Shown in pieces: positions 26,841 to 36,669 of a stretch of 64,000 nt of DNA. The notes under the pieces are model-generated. The model was not told the DNA's origin. It saw only the letters and a program-made list of their open reading frames with translations, and searched no databases. The stretch's first letter is position 1; each line of letters begins with the position of its first letter. The translations under genes were made by a program, and so were the position numbers. The DNA lies in contig CAYTFZ010000001.1 of the NCBI GenBank assembly GCA_964437215.1, positions 1 through 64,000 on the forward strand, written 5' to 3'. Origin of the DNA: JAAYAN01 sp964437215 (GTDB lineage Bacteria > Bacteroidota > Ignavibacteria > Ignavibacteriales > Melioribacteraceae).

Positions 26841-26863
26841 TTGTCTTTTCGCAAAAGAGACAA
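26841..26863 (-). terminator. Possible terminator hairpin downstream of the heparinase-like gene
   Basis: TTGTC and GACAA arms surround a T/A-rich loop with CGC, and the minus strand continues with A/T runs. It lies about 120 bases after the 26981 stop and before the WbuB-like gene, so it may separate two transcripts. Confidence 0.35.
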
Positions 26864-26980
26864 TTTGTATTTTTTTATTATGGTATATTGATTAAAAATA
26901 TAAATTTCAATTAAAAATTTAATTGAAAGATACAAGTAAAACAAGAAACAAAAGTTAAAACAGGAAGTTTTTTTTTAATT

Positions 26981-28591
26981 TCACTTAAGTATTACAATGT
27001 CATAATCTATTTCAGCGGGTATTGAAGCTTTTGATAAAATTATTGTACTCTGAGTTAAAGCAATTCCAAACTGAGGATAATACTCTGTTTCTTCAATTTC
27101 GTGAGAACAGTCTTTTATCACTATTTTTACACTAACTTCATCTAAAGAAATATAATATTCATTTCCGTCTGTGGAAATACTGCAATCCGGATGTAAATGG
27201 ATGTAACTTTTTACTAAATGATTTCCCTTTCCAGAAACTGAATCTCGCACAGAGATTGTATTATCTTTTGTGTGAATATTTCTACGATGAATTATTTTAT
27301 CTCCAATAAGTCTGGCAAATCCTTTATATTCACCTGAAAAATTGAATCTATCTGCGTTGTATTCATAATTAATATTTTCAGGTTTGTATCTTCTTGCAAC
27401 CCTGAAACTTCCCCAGCATTCAATCTGATCTATTCCATCAATACTTATAGTATTGTGTGCAGATGCCGATCTTGAATAATTTCTTCTTATTCCATGTTTG
27501 TATTCAAAAACACCAGTATCGGTAATAATTTTCTTTTTGCTTACCGAGAGTTCATAACTGAATATATCAGAATGCGAATGAGCTGGAAGATAATCTGGTC
27601 CTATTTTTCCAGCATCTAATGCAAAATAAATGTTTTTATTTTTGAAAACATAATAACCTGAGTCAGTGAAAATATTTTTCTCTTCAATAACATTAAAACC
27701 AAGATTATGTGCATATTCATTAAGTACTTTGGTCTCGGGAGCAATTCCTTCCGCCGAATCGTTAAATAAAGTAATTTCGCCGTTAGGGTGGGTAAGACCA
27801 TTTAAATAATTAAGCATTTTTGTAATGTTTTTCTTTAAGAAATCGCAAAATTCCTCATCATCTAAAGTAATGTTATACATATCTAATAAACCAAAAAGCA
27901 TTATTGCATGATACATCGTAGATCGTTCAAAATAACCGCCGTCACTCAATACCTGAATTGGGAGCTCTTTGTAAAAAATTCTTTTTGCTTCAGAAAGCCA
28001 TTTATCTGATTCTCCGCTGCCGTTGAAATATTTTCCTGCAAAATATAACGCTTTGGCATTTTCCAGATAGTGATTACCGGGAAAATAAAACTCCATATTC
28101 CTGTAAAGAAATGAAGCTTGCTGATATATGCTCTTCTTAATAACTTCGTTTTCTGGCCTCATTTTTATCCAATTTACAATTCTTAAAGATAATGGATAAG
28201 AATGCCACCCTGTTCCCTTTCCTAAATGATTTTCGTTCAACCAATTAATACAAATATTTTCGAATTCGCTTTTATTTAGAAGAAATCCGTAATTAAAATA
28301 ATGTAGATTAAATTTCCATAATAAAGGGAATTCTTCGAGATCCCAATTAATCGGATTACCTGTTTGACCGCAATGATTCAAAAATATAAAGTTACCTTTT
28401 AATATTTCTTCTCTTCGATTTGTTGGATCATAAAACAGATAGTCGGTAAGTGATTGTTCATTTGTTTCAAGTTTTAAAGAAATATCCGGTATATTCTGCT
28501 TAAGGTATTTACGCTTTATTATAGAATAAATCCTTCCAATTGTCTGTTCTTTCCGTAAATATTTAAGCGTATGATAGTATTTAAATATCAT
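26981..28591 (-). CDS. Heparinase II/III-family protein
   Basis: The 536-residue protein has the N-terminal helical toroid and C-terminal beta-sheet domain of heparinase II/III lyases. Recognisable parts are YFPGNHYLENAKALYFAG, GGYFERSTMYHAIMLF (acidic and tyrosine-histidine cluster), AHSHSDIFSYELS and SAHNTISIDG. These enzymes cleave uronic-acid-containing polymers by beta-elimination. Seen within a biosynthetic locus it more likely trims or modifies the organism's own polymer than feeds on foreign polysaccharide. No signal peptide is visible. It lies between GT4 genes and overlaps the downstream-side gene by 11 bases. Confidence 0.8.
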   Translation of the reverse strand: MIFKYYHTLKYLRKEQTIGRIYSIIKRKYLKQNIPDISLKLETNEQSLTDYLFYDPTNRREEILKGNFIFLNHCGQTGNPINWDLEEFPLLWKFNLHYFNYGFLLNKSEFENICINWLNENHLGKGTGWHSYPLSLRIVNWIKMRPENEVIKKSIYQQASFLYRNMEFYFPGNHYLENAKALYFAGKYFNGSGESDKWLSEAKRIFYKELPIQVLSDGGYFERSTMYHAIMLFGLLDMYNITLDDEEFCDFLKKNITKMLNYLNGLTHPNGEITLFNDSAEGIAPETKVLNEYAHNLGFNVIEEKNIFTDSGYYVFKNKNIYFALDAGKIGPDYLPAHSHSDIFSYELSVSKKKIITDTGVFEYKHGIRRNYSRSASAHNTISIDGIDQIECWGSFRVARRYKPENINYEYNADRFNFSGEYKGFARLIGDKIIHRRNIHTKDNTISVRDSVSGKGNHLVKSYIHLHPDCSISTDGNEYYISLDEVSVKIVIKDCSHEIEETEYYPQFGIALTQSTIILSKASIPAEIDYDIVILK

Positions 28592-29708
28592 TTTTACTTT
28601 TACCGATTGATTTTGTAATATATTCTTTCATCCGCTTTCCTACCATTTCCCAAGTGTATTTCTCTGTTACTAGTTTATATCCATATTCACCAAAGGTCAT
28701 GCATTTTTGCGGATTATCAAGTAATTTAATTAAAGCTTCTGCAATTCCTTTTACATCACCTGGTTCAACAAGATATCCGTTTGTATCATTTTGAACAAAA
28801 TCCGGAATTGCCCCTATGTTTGTGGCAACAACCGGCAGCCTGTAGAGCATTGCTTCGAGATATACAAGTCCGAAAGGTTCTCTTTTGGTGGGCATACAAA
28901 AGACAGATGCATTTTTATAATAATCGGGAACTTTTTCGATTGGAATTCTTCCAAGAACGATACATTTCTCATTTTTTATTTTTGGATTTGCACCTATAAT
29001 AATCAGTTTCGAATCGGGATGCTTTTTTAAAACTTTTTCAAAAGCTTCCAGTAAATCGGGTCCGCCTTTTCTTTCCCAGTCAATTCCAACAAATAAAATA
29101 TTTTTATTTTTATATCTTTCAATATCCGAGGTCATATTTTCGATATCAACATTGCTTCCAGCATAAACACAAGCAACTTTTTCTACAGGACAAGAATACT
29201 CCGAAATAATAGAATTAGTAATATTTGAACTGTATGTGAAATTTAATGTGGCATTTTTATAAATAGATTTTTCAAGTTCAATCATTTCACTTGATAAAAG
29301 ACCTTTTTTATCGAATAGCGGATAACCTAAATTAGCCAAATGAGTATGGTCGGTATAAATAAAATGCGGAAGCCCTTCGAGACTTGTATCGTAAACAGAA
29401 CCTATTTGAAAAGAGAAGTAATAATCCCCTTCGCGCAATTTATTGTTCACCATTTTTTTTATTTTTTTAAATAAAAAAACTGTCCGGAAAAAAACATCTT
29501 TAAACTTCTTACGGTTTGTTAATAAATCTAGACCATATTCTTTAAATGTAAAAAAGACATTAAATAAAACAATTATCTTCTCTTTTTTTAATAAATCTAC
29601 AATCCGAATAATATCAAACTTGTAATCAGGGAAATTATCTTCCAATATTTTAAGCGTATTATCTGTCTGAGGATGTTCGTGAGCAGTGATAAAAGCAATT
29701 TTTTTCAT
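28581..29708 (-). CDS. GT4-like glycosyltransferase
   Basis: The 375-residue GT-B protein has KNILFVGIDWERKGGPDLLEAF and the donor-binding segment PTKREPFGLVYLEAMLYRLPVVATNIG with the E-x7-E pattern. It should add one sugar to the lipid-linked repeat unit. The acceptor and donor cannot be read from the sequence. Its end overlaps the heparinase gene start by 11 bases. Confidence 0.85.
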   Translation of the reverse strand: MKKIAFITAHEHPQTDNTLKILEDNFPDYKFDIIRIVDLLKKEKIIVLFNVFFTFKEYGLDLLTNRKKFKDVFFRTVFLFKKIKKMVNNKLREGDYYFSFQIGSVYDTSLEGLPHFIYTDHTHLANLGYPLFDKKGLLSSEMIELEKSIYKNATLNFTYSSNITNSIISEYSCPVEKVACVYAGSNVDIENMTSDIERYKNKNILFVGIDWERKGGPDLLEAFEKVLKKHPDSKLIIIGANPKIKNEKCIVLGRIPIEKVPDYYKNASVFCMPTKREPFGLVYLEAMLYRLPVVATNIGAIPDFVQNDTNGYLVEPGDVKGIAEALIKLLDNPQKCMTFGEYGYKLVTEKYTWEMVGKRMKEYITKSIGKSKNDI

Positions 29709-30031
29709 AACTGTATTAAGTCTTAATAGTAAATTTTACCGTATCAGTACGGTTGTTATTTAGCTTATAAAATAGATAACGAAACTGACAAAATATATAT
29801 TATTTTTTTCTGCTGAAATGTTCGCAGATAACACTTTGCACTTTACTTTCTTTCCGTATACAATATAAATCATTTTTTTAATAATTTTAGAAAATTTATA
29901 CTTCCCGATTTTATTTACTTCATAATTCAATAATGAATCCGTCCGGTACTTTGATTTCAATTAGATTAAATTTATTTGCAAAACTTTCTCTAAATCCTTT
30001 ATTTGAATACTATCCATGTATCCAGAACATA
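29709..30031. other. Intergenic stretch without a convincing gene
   Basis: About 323 bases. The only frame is a 66-residue TTG-started one (29760-29960, minus), which I reject as a gene. In another minus frame a piece reads FRESFANKFNLIEIKVP and then hits stops, so decayed coding DNA is possible. No repeat or RNA gene is seen. Confidence 0.4.
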
Positions 30032-31078
30032 TCAACTCTTTTCAAAAAGTTTTTTACACATTTCAATATATTTCTCTGTCAGAATTTTTGAATCGAACTC
30101 ACTAGCTTTTTTTAGAGATTTCATCCTGAGTTCGTAGAGTAAATTTCTATTATTGTTAATTTGGTTAATTGCTTCAATAATAACATTTTTATTTTTGGGT
30201 TCGAACATTATCACATCTTCTTCCGTAAACATTTCTTTAAGCGAAGGAAGGTTTGTGCATAATACAGCTAATCCGCAGGATAATGCTTCAATTACAATTC
30301 CTGGATATCCTTCTTTGTAACTTGGCAAGATCAATGCATCATATTCTGCCATTTTTTTTATTACTTCTTCAGGTCTAAGAGCTCCTAAATATTTCACTTT
30401 TTTGTTTTCGAAAATATTAACACTAAGGCCATCATAAAAAGGACCGTAAACATCTATCTGAACATCAGGTAATGACTCGGCGGCTTCAATCAATTCGAAT
30501 ATACCTTTTTCTTTTCGAATATGAGAAATAAAAACAATTTTTAACTTTCCGTTTATGTTTTTTGAAGGTATCGGAAGATTTGAATACATTTTTCTGTGAT
30601 TAGGAAACCATTGAACATTTTTATGAAGCGGAGTAAATTTTTCATGCAAATATTTCGTTTCTACTAAAAGAAGATCGGATTGTAAAACAAAATTATCTAT
30701 TATAAATTTTAATATTAAATTCGAGTTAGAATAATAATTATAAAAATTTCCTCCAAATATCCTGTAGGCTAGTTTCTTATTAAACAATTTACTAAGGACA
30801 TACAAATAACCGCTTAATGAAACAATTCCTCTGATAGATGCGTGAATTGAAATAATATCTACTTTATGAATATTGTGCAATATTTGTAACGCTATCTTTA
30901 AAAAAGGCATGGGTGATATTTTTCGAATATTAACATCAATTGTTTTTATTATCACATTTTCTTTTGCTGAAGCAAGTTCTTCAATTAAAAGTTGAAATAA
31001 AACAGTAGTTCCACCCATCGGGGGAGGTAATGGACCTAAAAGCATTATTCTTATTTTATTTTCGTATTTATTTAACAT
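30032..31078 (-). CDS. GT4 glycosyltransferase
   Basis: The 348-residue enzyme starts RIMLLGPLPPPMGGTTVLFQLL, matching the PPPMGG family of cell-surface polysaccharide transferases. The C-terminal part contains VFISHIRKEKGIFELIEAA and LPSYKEGYPGIVIEALSCG, the typical GT4 donor site. The protein at 39354 starts very similarly (GPFPPPYGG), so the two are paralogous. Role: sugar addition in repeat-unit assembly. Confidence 0.88.
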   Translation of the reverse strand: MLNKYENKIRIMLLGPLPPPMGGTTVLFQLLIEELASAKENVIIKTIDVNIRKISPMPFLKIALQILHNIHKVDIISIHASIRGIVSLSGYLYVLSKLFNKKLAYRIFGGNFYNYYSNSNLILKFIIDNFVLQSDLLLVETKYLHEKFTPLHKNVQWFPNHRKMYSNLPIPSKNINGKLKIVFISHIRKEKGIFELIEAAESLPDVQIDVYGPFYDGLSVNIFENKKVKYLGALRPEEVIKKMAEYDALILPSYKEGYPGIVIEALSCGLAVLCTNLPSLKEMFTEEDVIMFEPKNKNVIIEAINQINNNRNLLYELRMKSLKKASEFDSKILTEKYIEMCKKLFEKS

Positions 31079-31090
31079 TCAACCACAAAT

Positions 31091-32215
31091 TTACATTATA
31101 TCAATAAAAACTTTTTTGTATTTCTCAATGCTTTTCTCTATACTGAAATCTAATGATCTTTTAATAAGGATATCCTTCGATGGCGGATTTTTTAAATAAT
31201 CCTTAATATTATTTGCGAGATTAAGATAATCCCCTACCGGGGATAATAGTCCGTATTTCCCGTTTTCAAATATTTCTGCTGGTCCGCTAGGACAATCTGT
31301 ACTAACAGATGGACATCCACAAGCAATAGCTTGAATTAATGCTCCTGGTAAACCTTCCCACCTCGAAGAAAGCACAAATAAATCTGCGTGCGAAAAATAC
31401 GAAAACGGATTTTGAACAAATCCCGGGAAAATTACTTTATCGCTTATTTTTAATTCTTCAATTAATTTATATAATGCAATTGTTTCAGTATCGTCTTTAT
31501 CGCTTTGTCCAAGTATCATTAATCGGGAAGGAATTTCTTTATTAACCTCCGAAAATGCTTTAACTAAAGTGCTAAAATCTTTTTGCGGATTAATTCTTCC
31601 AACTCCTAAAATAATCGGCGTGGATTTATCATTAAACCATGGATGATTACAAGGTTCTTTAGCTTTTTCAAAAATATCATTTCCTACAACCGGATTATGA
31701 ATCAGTTCAACCTTATTTTCAGGCAATTTTAAATATTCTATCAAATCTTTATAAACACCTTCAGATATAGCAATTATTTTATCGCCATATGGATAAACTT
31801 TTGCTGCTGCAAAATTTATTATTTTGTTCCAAAAAGTTAACTCCGACTTTGTTTCAACTGAAAATGTTGTTGCTTCGCGGAGAAGTAACTTTGTTTTTAC
31901 ACCGGAAAGTTTACGTGCAATTACAGCAGCAACATTAACTCTGCTAAGTGTTGAGATTAAAACATCCGGAGTTCTATTTTTTAAATAGAAGGTTAGTGCC
32001 TTTATTGATTTTAATACTCTTGGTGATTTTAAATCAATAATTTTGATATTTTCTGGAACTTCAGAAAGATAAGGACCAACGGCTTCAGTTAGAACAAGTT
32101 CAACGTTCATTCCAGCGGAGTCTAATCCTTTTGCTAGATTTAGCATCATTCTTTCTGCACCACCTCCATTTAAATTTGCAACAAGAACTGCAATATGTAA
32201 TTTTCTATCATTCAT
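31091..32215 (-). CDS. GT4 glycosyltransferase
   Basis: I placed the start at the ATG at 32215 (MNDRKLHIAVLV), one base from the upstream gene's stop, because the longer reading adds residues unlike the family. It has LNGGGAERMMLNLAKGLDSAG, the common GGGAERM acceptor motif, then ILGVGRINPQKDFSTLVKAF and SSRWEGLPGALIQAIACGCP with the E-x7 region. It is about 374 residues long. It should act in the cytoplasm on the lipid-linked glycan; the sugar is unknown. Confidence 0.88.
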   Translation of the reverse strand: MNDRKLHIAVLVANLNGGGAERMMLNLAKGLDSAGMNVELVLTEAVGPYLSEVPENIKIIDLKSPRVLKSIKALTFYLKNRTPDVLISTLSRVNVAAVIARKLSGVKTKLLLREATTFSVETKSELTFWNKIINFAAAKVYPYGDKIIAISEGVYKDLIEYLKLPENKVELIHNPVVGNDIFEKAKEPCNHPWFNDKSTPIILGVGRINPQKDFSTLVKAFSEVNKEIPSRLMILGQSDKDDTETIALYKLIEELKISDKVIFPGFVQNPFSYFSHADLFVLSSRWEGLPGALIQAIACGCPSVSTDCPSGPAEIFENGKYGLLSPVGDYLNLANNIKDYLKNPPSKDILIKRSLDFSIEKSIEKYKKVFIDIM

Positions 32216-32216
32216 A

Positions 32217-33167
32217 TTATTCTGAAAGCAACCATTTACAATAGAGCTCAATTCCCTCTTCAATTTTAATTTTAGGATTATATTCCAACATTTTTCTCGA
32301 TTTTTCAACATCAGCAAATGTCCTTTCAACATCGCCAGCTTGTCGTGAACCGAATTCTACTTTTGCTTTTTTTCCAAGATATTTCTCAAGCAAGCTTACC
32401 AAATCGCTTAATTTAACAACCTGCGATTCGCCTAAATTAAATATTTCGTATCCTTTAAGCCGGGTTATGCTGTTTATCAGCCCGTTTACAATGTCGTCAA
32501 TATATGTATAATCTCTCGACGTTGAACCGTTACCATCAAATAATGTTATAGTTTCACCTTTTAAAATGTTATTTGCAAATTTAGCAATTGCCATTTCAGG
32601 GCGCTGCTTTGGTCCGTAAACAGTAAAAAATCTGTAACAGAAAATATTAAAATCATAAAGTGAATGGTATGTATAACATAGTAACTCTCCTGCTTTTTTT
32701 GAAGCTGCATAAGGTGAAATAGGATTATCTACATTGTCTGTTTCCGAAAACGGAAGCTTTTTATTATTTCCGTAAACCGAAGAAGATGAAGCGAAAAGCA
32801 TATCTTTTAATCCAAAGTTCCTCATAGCTTCCAAAATATTAATTGTTCCGAAAACATTGGTTTCGTAATAGCCGATCGGATTAATTAAAGAAGGACGTAC
32901 ACCTGCTTTTGCGGCAAGGTGAACCACAAGTTCAATTTTTTCTTCCCTGAAAATTTTCTGTAAAAGCTCTTTATTTAAGATATCACCTTCGTAAATTTTC
33001 CAGTTTTTGTTGTTTCTAAATTTTTCAATATTTTTCTCTTTAATAGTTCTATCGTAAAACGAATCGAAATTATCAATGCAAACAACTTTATAGTTATCAT
33101 TTAAAAGTCTTTCGGTAAGATTAGAACCAATAAATCCAGCTCCTCCGGTAACCAATACTTTTTTCAT
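32217..33167 (-). CDS. NAD-dependent epimerase, UDP-glucuronate epimerase-like
   Basis: The 316-residue short-chain dehydrogenase-type enzyme has GGAGFIG (residues 8-14), DNFDSFYD and the catalytic YxxxK (Y153, K157) in SPYAASKKAG. The pattern RFFTVYGPKQRPEMAIAKF and DGNGSTSRDYTYIDDIVNG resembles UDP-glucuronate 4-epimerases, which make UDP-galacturonate. Substrate is an inference by resemblance. Its presence together with two heparinase-type lyases suggests uronic acids in the polymer. An AAAGGGAAA lies before the ATG. Confidence 0.85.
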   Translation of the reverse strand: MKKVLVTGGAGFIGSNLTERLLNDNYKVVCIDNFDSFYDRTIKEKNIEKFRNNKNWKIYEGDILNKELLQKIFREEKIELVVHLAAKAGVRPSLINPIGYYETNVFGTINILEAMRNFGLKDMLFASSSSVYGNNKKLPFSETDNVDNPISPYAASKKAGELLCYTYHSLYDFNIFCYRFFTVYGPKQRPEMAIAKFANNILKGETITLFDGNGSTSRDYTYIDDIVNGLINSITRLKGYEIFNLGESQVVKLSDLVSLLEKYLGKKAKVEFGSRQAGDVERTFADVEKSRKMLEYNPKIKIEEGIELYCKWLLSE

Positions 33168-33185
33168 AATTTCCCTTTATATTTA

Positions 33186-34403
33186 TTATATACTTTTATA
33201 TGATTCAGCCATTATTTTTGCATATTTGATTTTTGAAAAATTTGCAAGCCCTATTTCTGCTATTTCTTTTCTGCTTGGGAGGTTATAATTTAGAAGAAAC
33301 TCTTTAATGATTTTTTTACTGTTAACAGTTTCTTCCTCTTTAAGAACCAGTCCGAGATTTTTTTCTTTTACATACTGGCTGTAATCACCAATAAAATCCG
33401 ATATAAGAACAGGCAGACCAGTCATTATATATTCTGCAAATTTAGTAGGAGCGGCCACTTCATTTAACGGGTCTCTTTCACGAAGCAAAACTCCCATATC
33501 GGCAGCATTCAAAAAACCGGCAACTTCATCTCTTTCTGCACTTTCAATAAAATATTTACCTTTAACCAATTTTTCAGAAGCAAGCTTTTCTGCATCTGTA
33601 ACAGACGGTGTTAAAATGATGAAAAAAATATTTTCAAGTTCTTTCATCAGATTTCCGATGATTTCAAAGATTGTATCCGAATAATGCCAGTAACCGATTC
33701 CTCCTGGATAAACAAACACAAATTTTTCTTCAATTTTAAGTTGTTTTCTAACTTTATTCCTTAAGTTTTCATTAAAATAAAATTTCGTATGGTCTGCTAG
33801 ACAAGGTATAACAGCAGTTTTATTTAACTCGATGTTACAATTTTTAACAAATCTTTCTTTAAGTACATCTGATACAAAAAATATTTTAGATGCATTTTTT
33901 GTTATACCAATTTGAAGTTGTCTGTCCTTTTTAAGTTTTGCTAATCTTTCTTTTTCAGGAATCCCTTTAGTTATTGCATAATAATTATATTCAGCAGCTT
34001 GATCTGCGCGAACATCATAAATGTAAGTAACATTTTTCATTCTTCTTTTTAATTTTTCGGCTGCAAGTCCGCTTACAGATCCTCTGCAATGAAGAACAAT
34101 TTCATCATTTTTATATTTCCGAAATTTTATTAAAAGAATAACATAACTAATAAAAACATTAAACCAGCTGCCCGGTTTTTTGCCTGAAGGGAAAAAAAAG
34201 ACTTTACCATTAATCTTTTTTTCTATATTGGACTTATGTTTTGATAGTTCCGAAAATCCTTTCAAATATTCTCCCAGCCTGAGGAGAAAAATAACACTAA
34301 AATTAATCCCTTCTTTATCATAAAATTCAATGTATTCAATCACCTGCGAACTGATTACATTCTTTGGATATTCAGTTAATATTGAAAAATAATAACGGCT
34401 CAT
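33186..34403 (-). CDS. Glycosyltransferase-like protein, GT4-type fold
   Basis: The 405-residue protein has a GT-B layout: TYIYDVRADQAAEYNYYAI, FVYPGGIGYWHYSDTIFEI in the linker and GVLLRERDPLNEVAAPTKFAEYI near the donor site, where E-x7-E fits. It lies between the epimerase-like gene and the second heparinase-like gene. Likely an alternative sugar transferase; confident family assignment is weaker than for its neighbours. Confidence 0.7.
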   Translation of the reverse strand: MSRYYFSILTEYPKNVISSQVIEYIEFYDKEGINFSVIFLLRLGEYLKGFSELSKHKSNIEKKINGKVFFFPSGKKPGSWFNVFISYVILLIKFRKYKNDEIVLHCRGSVSGLAAEKLKRRMKNVTYIYDVRADQAAEYNYYAITKGIPEKERLAKLKKDRQLQIGITKNASKIFFVSDVLKERFVKNCNIELNKTAVIPCLADHTKFYFNENLRNKVRKQLKIEEKFVFVYPGGIGYWHYSDTIFEIIGNLMKELENIFFIILTPSVTDAEKLASEKLVKGKYFIESAERDEVAGFLNAADMGVLLRERDPLNEVAAPTKFAEYIMTGLPVLISDFIGDYSQYVKEKNLGLVLKEEETVNSKKIIKEFLLNYNLPSRKEIAEIGLANFSKIKYAKIMAESYKSI

Positions 34404-34446
34404 TTAAAACCTGATTGAAAGATGTAAAAATATTTAAGAAAAGTAC

Positions 34447-36669
34447 TTAAATTCCAGCAGAAATTCGATTTATTATTGATTTTTCCGCTAGGTGCATCTT
34501 AAAAATATCTAAACCTAACCGGAATTGTACATTCTGCTCAGTGGGATTTATTGATTGATTAAGCATTTCGAAATCAATTTTCCCAGGAATAATTAAAAAA
34601 CATAAAGCCAAAGGAATTTCGTTCTCTGTGTAATAATTAACAACATTTGCAGGATGAACCTCCCCGTATTGAGTTGAACTCCAACCGTCAACAGGATTTT
34701 CTATTCCTGATAATATTCTGTTTTTAATTTCGAACTCCGCAATAGGAATAAGTTTCAATTTTGTTTTGTTATCTGCCGAAATTAAAATATTTGAATCTTC
34801 ACTTAACACTTTATTATTGTCAAGATTAAAAAAAGGATTTATTTTATGTTTTCCGCTTCCGTTAATTATATCTGTAATTAGTATAAATTTTGTACGGTAA
34901 TATAACAATTTCCTTCTGTGTGTTATTCCTATTTTTTGATATCCTGAATGAGACATATCAATATAATCAAATTCTGCTTCCGAACGAAATTCATAAAGTT
35001 TGGATTTATATAGTTTCGGTATTCCAAATCTTGTGCTTGTAACATTCAAACTGTCGCTTTCATCAATTTCAATTGTATTGTGAGCCCGCGTTTTACGGAA
35101 ATAATAACGCCATTTGTCATCCTTTCCGTAAAGATATGTAGATGGATCATTGAAAATTGTTTTACCGTTTGTTAAATATTCAAAACTCAAATAGTCTGCA
35201 TGATTATGGCTGACGGAAACATTGTTTCGCAACACCGTAGGACCACCCCTGAAAGCAAGATAATCCGATTTTTCATTCCAACCATTTCTAAAAAATCCGA
35301 TACCTGCTTCTTTGTAAAATACTGATTTCTTTTCAGGTGCTTCAGGGATAATAGCTTTATAAATATCATATCCTTTTTCGCCTAAAAGCATTAAAGTTTC
35401 TACCGATAATTTTTGAGAAACATATTTGAAGTCGGGACGATTAAATAAAACCGCTCCGGTTGAAAGATAACTCCGCCTGTCGTTTGTGTTATAATCTACA
35501 AGTCGGAATGCTCTGCCTGAATCATTATCGCCGATTTTTGGAATACTGCCATCTGGACGAACCATAAACATAGCGTATTCAATCATTTTCTCAATTCTTT
35601 TATCGCATTCATCCGATAATGATATACCTATTTTTTCAAGCACTATTTTTGTAATTAAAAAAGAATCCAAAACAAATAAATGATAATTTGTTGATAATTC
35701 TCCACTGGGTCCGTTTTCCCAAATTTGTTTAATCAATTCTTGTTTTAATATTTTTATCAATTCATTGAATTTCTTTTCAGCAGATTTAAATTCTGGAAAA
35801 ACTGAATAAAATATAATTAACCCGCATATTTCCGAAATGAGATGGTTGTGTGTTACTAAATGCCTCGATAAATGCCAATAAGTATACTCGGCATGTTTAT
35901 ATAAAGATTTAAAGAAAAGTGTCTTCAATTCAAGATTAAAATGTTGCGAATTTCGAAATATATAAAATGCCCAAATCCAGCTTTGCATTCTTAACGCTGT
36001 TTCCTGGGAATGCAACCAGTTAATACCGAATGGTATCGGATTTTTTTCAATCCAATCTCTTAATTCATCAACAAACTCTTTAGCATATTTTTCATTACCT
36101 GTAATAATGTATGCTTTGCCAAGAGTTACAAAATATTGATGTCTATTCAATTCCCAAGTCTGCCTTACATCTCCAATCCTCTTTTCACTTGAATAATCTA
36201 AATCCATATAAAAATCAAGAGGCCAGTTTCTATCATCCTCAAAATTGCTGTGCCAGTTGATTTTTTCACCGAATTCAGGAGAATTCGGGCATATCCATTT
36301 AAACTGATGGCGGCATATTCCGTCTGCTCTTTTTATTACTTCTTCAACTTCTTTCGGGAATTCTTTTATCAATATTTGCTTAATTCCGGCAATTTCATTT
36401 TCATCAATTAAAAATCGGTTGTTCCTCTCTTCTGATAAATACTTCACAATATCTTCAACCGATTCAGTATTTTTTCCTATATTTTTCAGAAATACCAAAT
36501 TCAGGTTTTTTAAAAATTCTTTATCGGAAGGAATACCATTGTGCTTTTTGTAAAACCATCTTAAATATTCTATAAGAATAGGTTTCCGGTATCGGATAAA
36601 AAGTGAATATAAACTTCCTTTGATACCTTTCTTTTTTATACCGTAAAATATTTTTCCGAATTTACTCAT
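34447..36669 (-). CDS. Heparinase II/III-family protein, second copy, larger
   Basis: The 740-residue protein has a helical N-terminal domain and a C-terminal beta-sandwich. Matching segments are LVTHNHLISEICGLIIF, SGELSTNYHLFVLDSFL, DNDSGRAFRLVDY, SVSHNHADYLSFEYLTNG and RAHNTIEIDESD. It has no visible signal peptide. It is probably a distinct lyase for a uronic-acid polymer, longer than its paralogue at 26981 by about 200 residues, mostly in the N-terminus. Its start overlaps the deacetylase-like gene stop by 8 bases. Confidence 0.8.
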   Translation of the reverse strand: MSKFGKIFYGIKKKGIKGSLYSLFIRYRKPILIEYLRWFYKKHNGIPSDKEFLKNLNLVFLKNIGKNTESVEDIVKYLSEERNNRFLIDENEIAGIKQILIKEFPKEVEEVIKRADGICRHQFKWICPNSPEFGEKINWHSNFEDDRNWPLDFYMDLDYSSEKRIGDVRQTWELNRHQYFVTLGKAYIITGNEKYAKEFVDELRDWIEKNPIPFGINWLHSQETALRMQSWIWAFYIFRNSQHFNLELKTLFFKSLYKHAEYTYWHLSRHLVTHNHLISEICGLIIFYSVFPEFKSAEKKFNELIKILKQELIKQIWENGPSGELSTNYHLFVLDSFLITKIVLEKIGISLSDECDKRIEKMIEYAMFMVRPDGSIPKIGDNDSGRAFRLVDYNTNDRRSYLSTGAVLFNRPDFKYVSQKLSVETLMLLGEKGYDIYKAIIPEAPEKKSVFYKEAGIGFFRNGWNEKSDYLAFRGGPTVLRNNVSVSHNHADYLSFEYLTNGKTIFNDPSTYLYGKDDKWRYYFRKTRAHNTIEIDESDSLNVTSTRFGIPKLYKSKLYEFRSEAEFDYIDMSHSGYQKIGITHRRKLLYYRTKFILITDIINGSGKHKINPFFNLDNNKVLSEDSNILISADNKTKLKLIPIAEFEIKNRILSGIENPVDGWSSTQYGEVHPANVVNYYTENEIPLALCFLIIPGKIDFEMLNQSINPTEQNVQFRLGLDIFKMHLAEKSIINRISAGI

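Noticed and set aside
29760..29960. 66-residue minus-strand frame in the gap between glycosyltransferase genes
   Set aside because: It starts with TTG without a ribosome-binding site, lacks family features and is hydrophobic only at its end.
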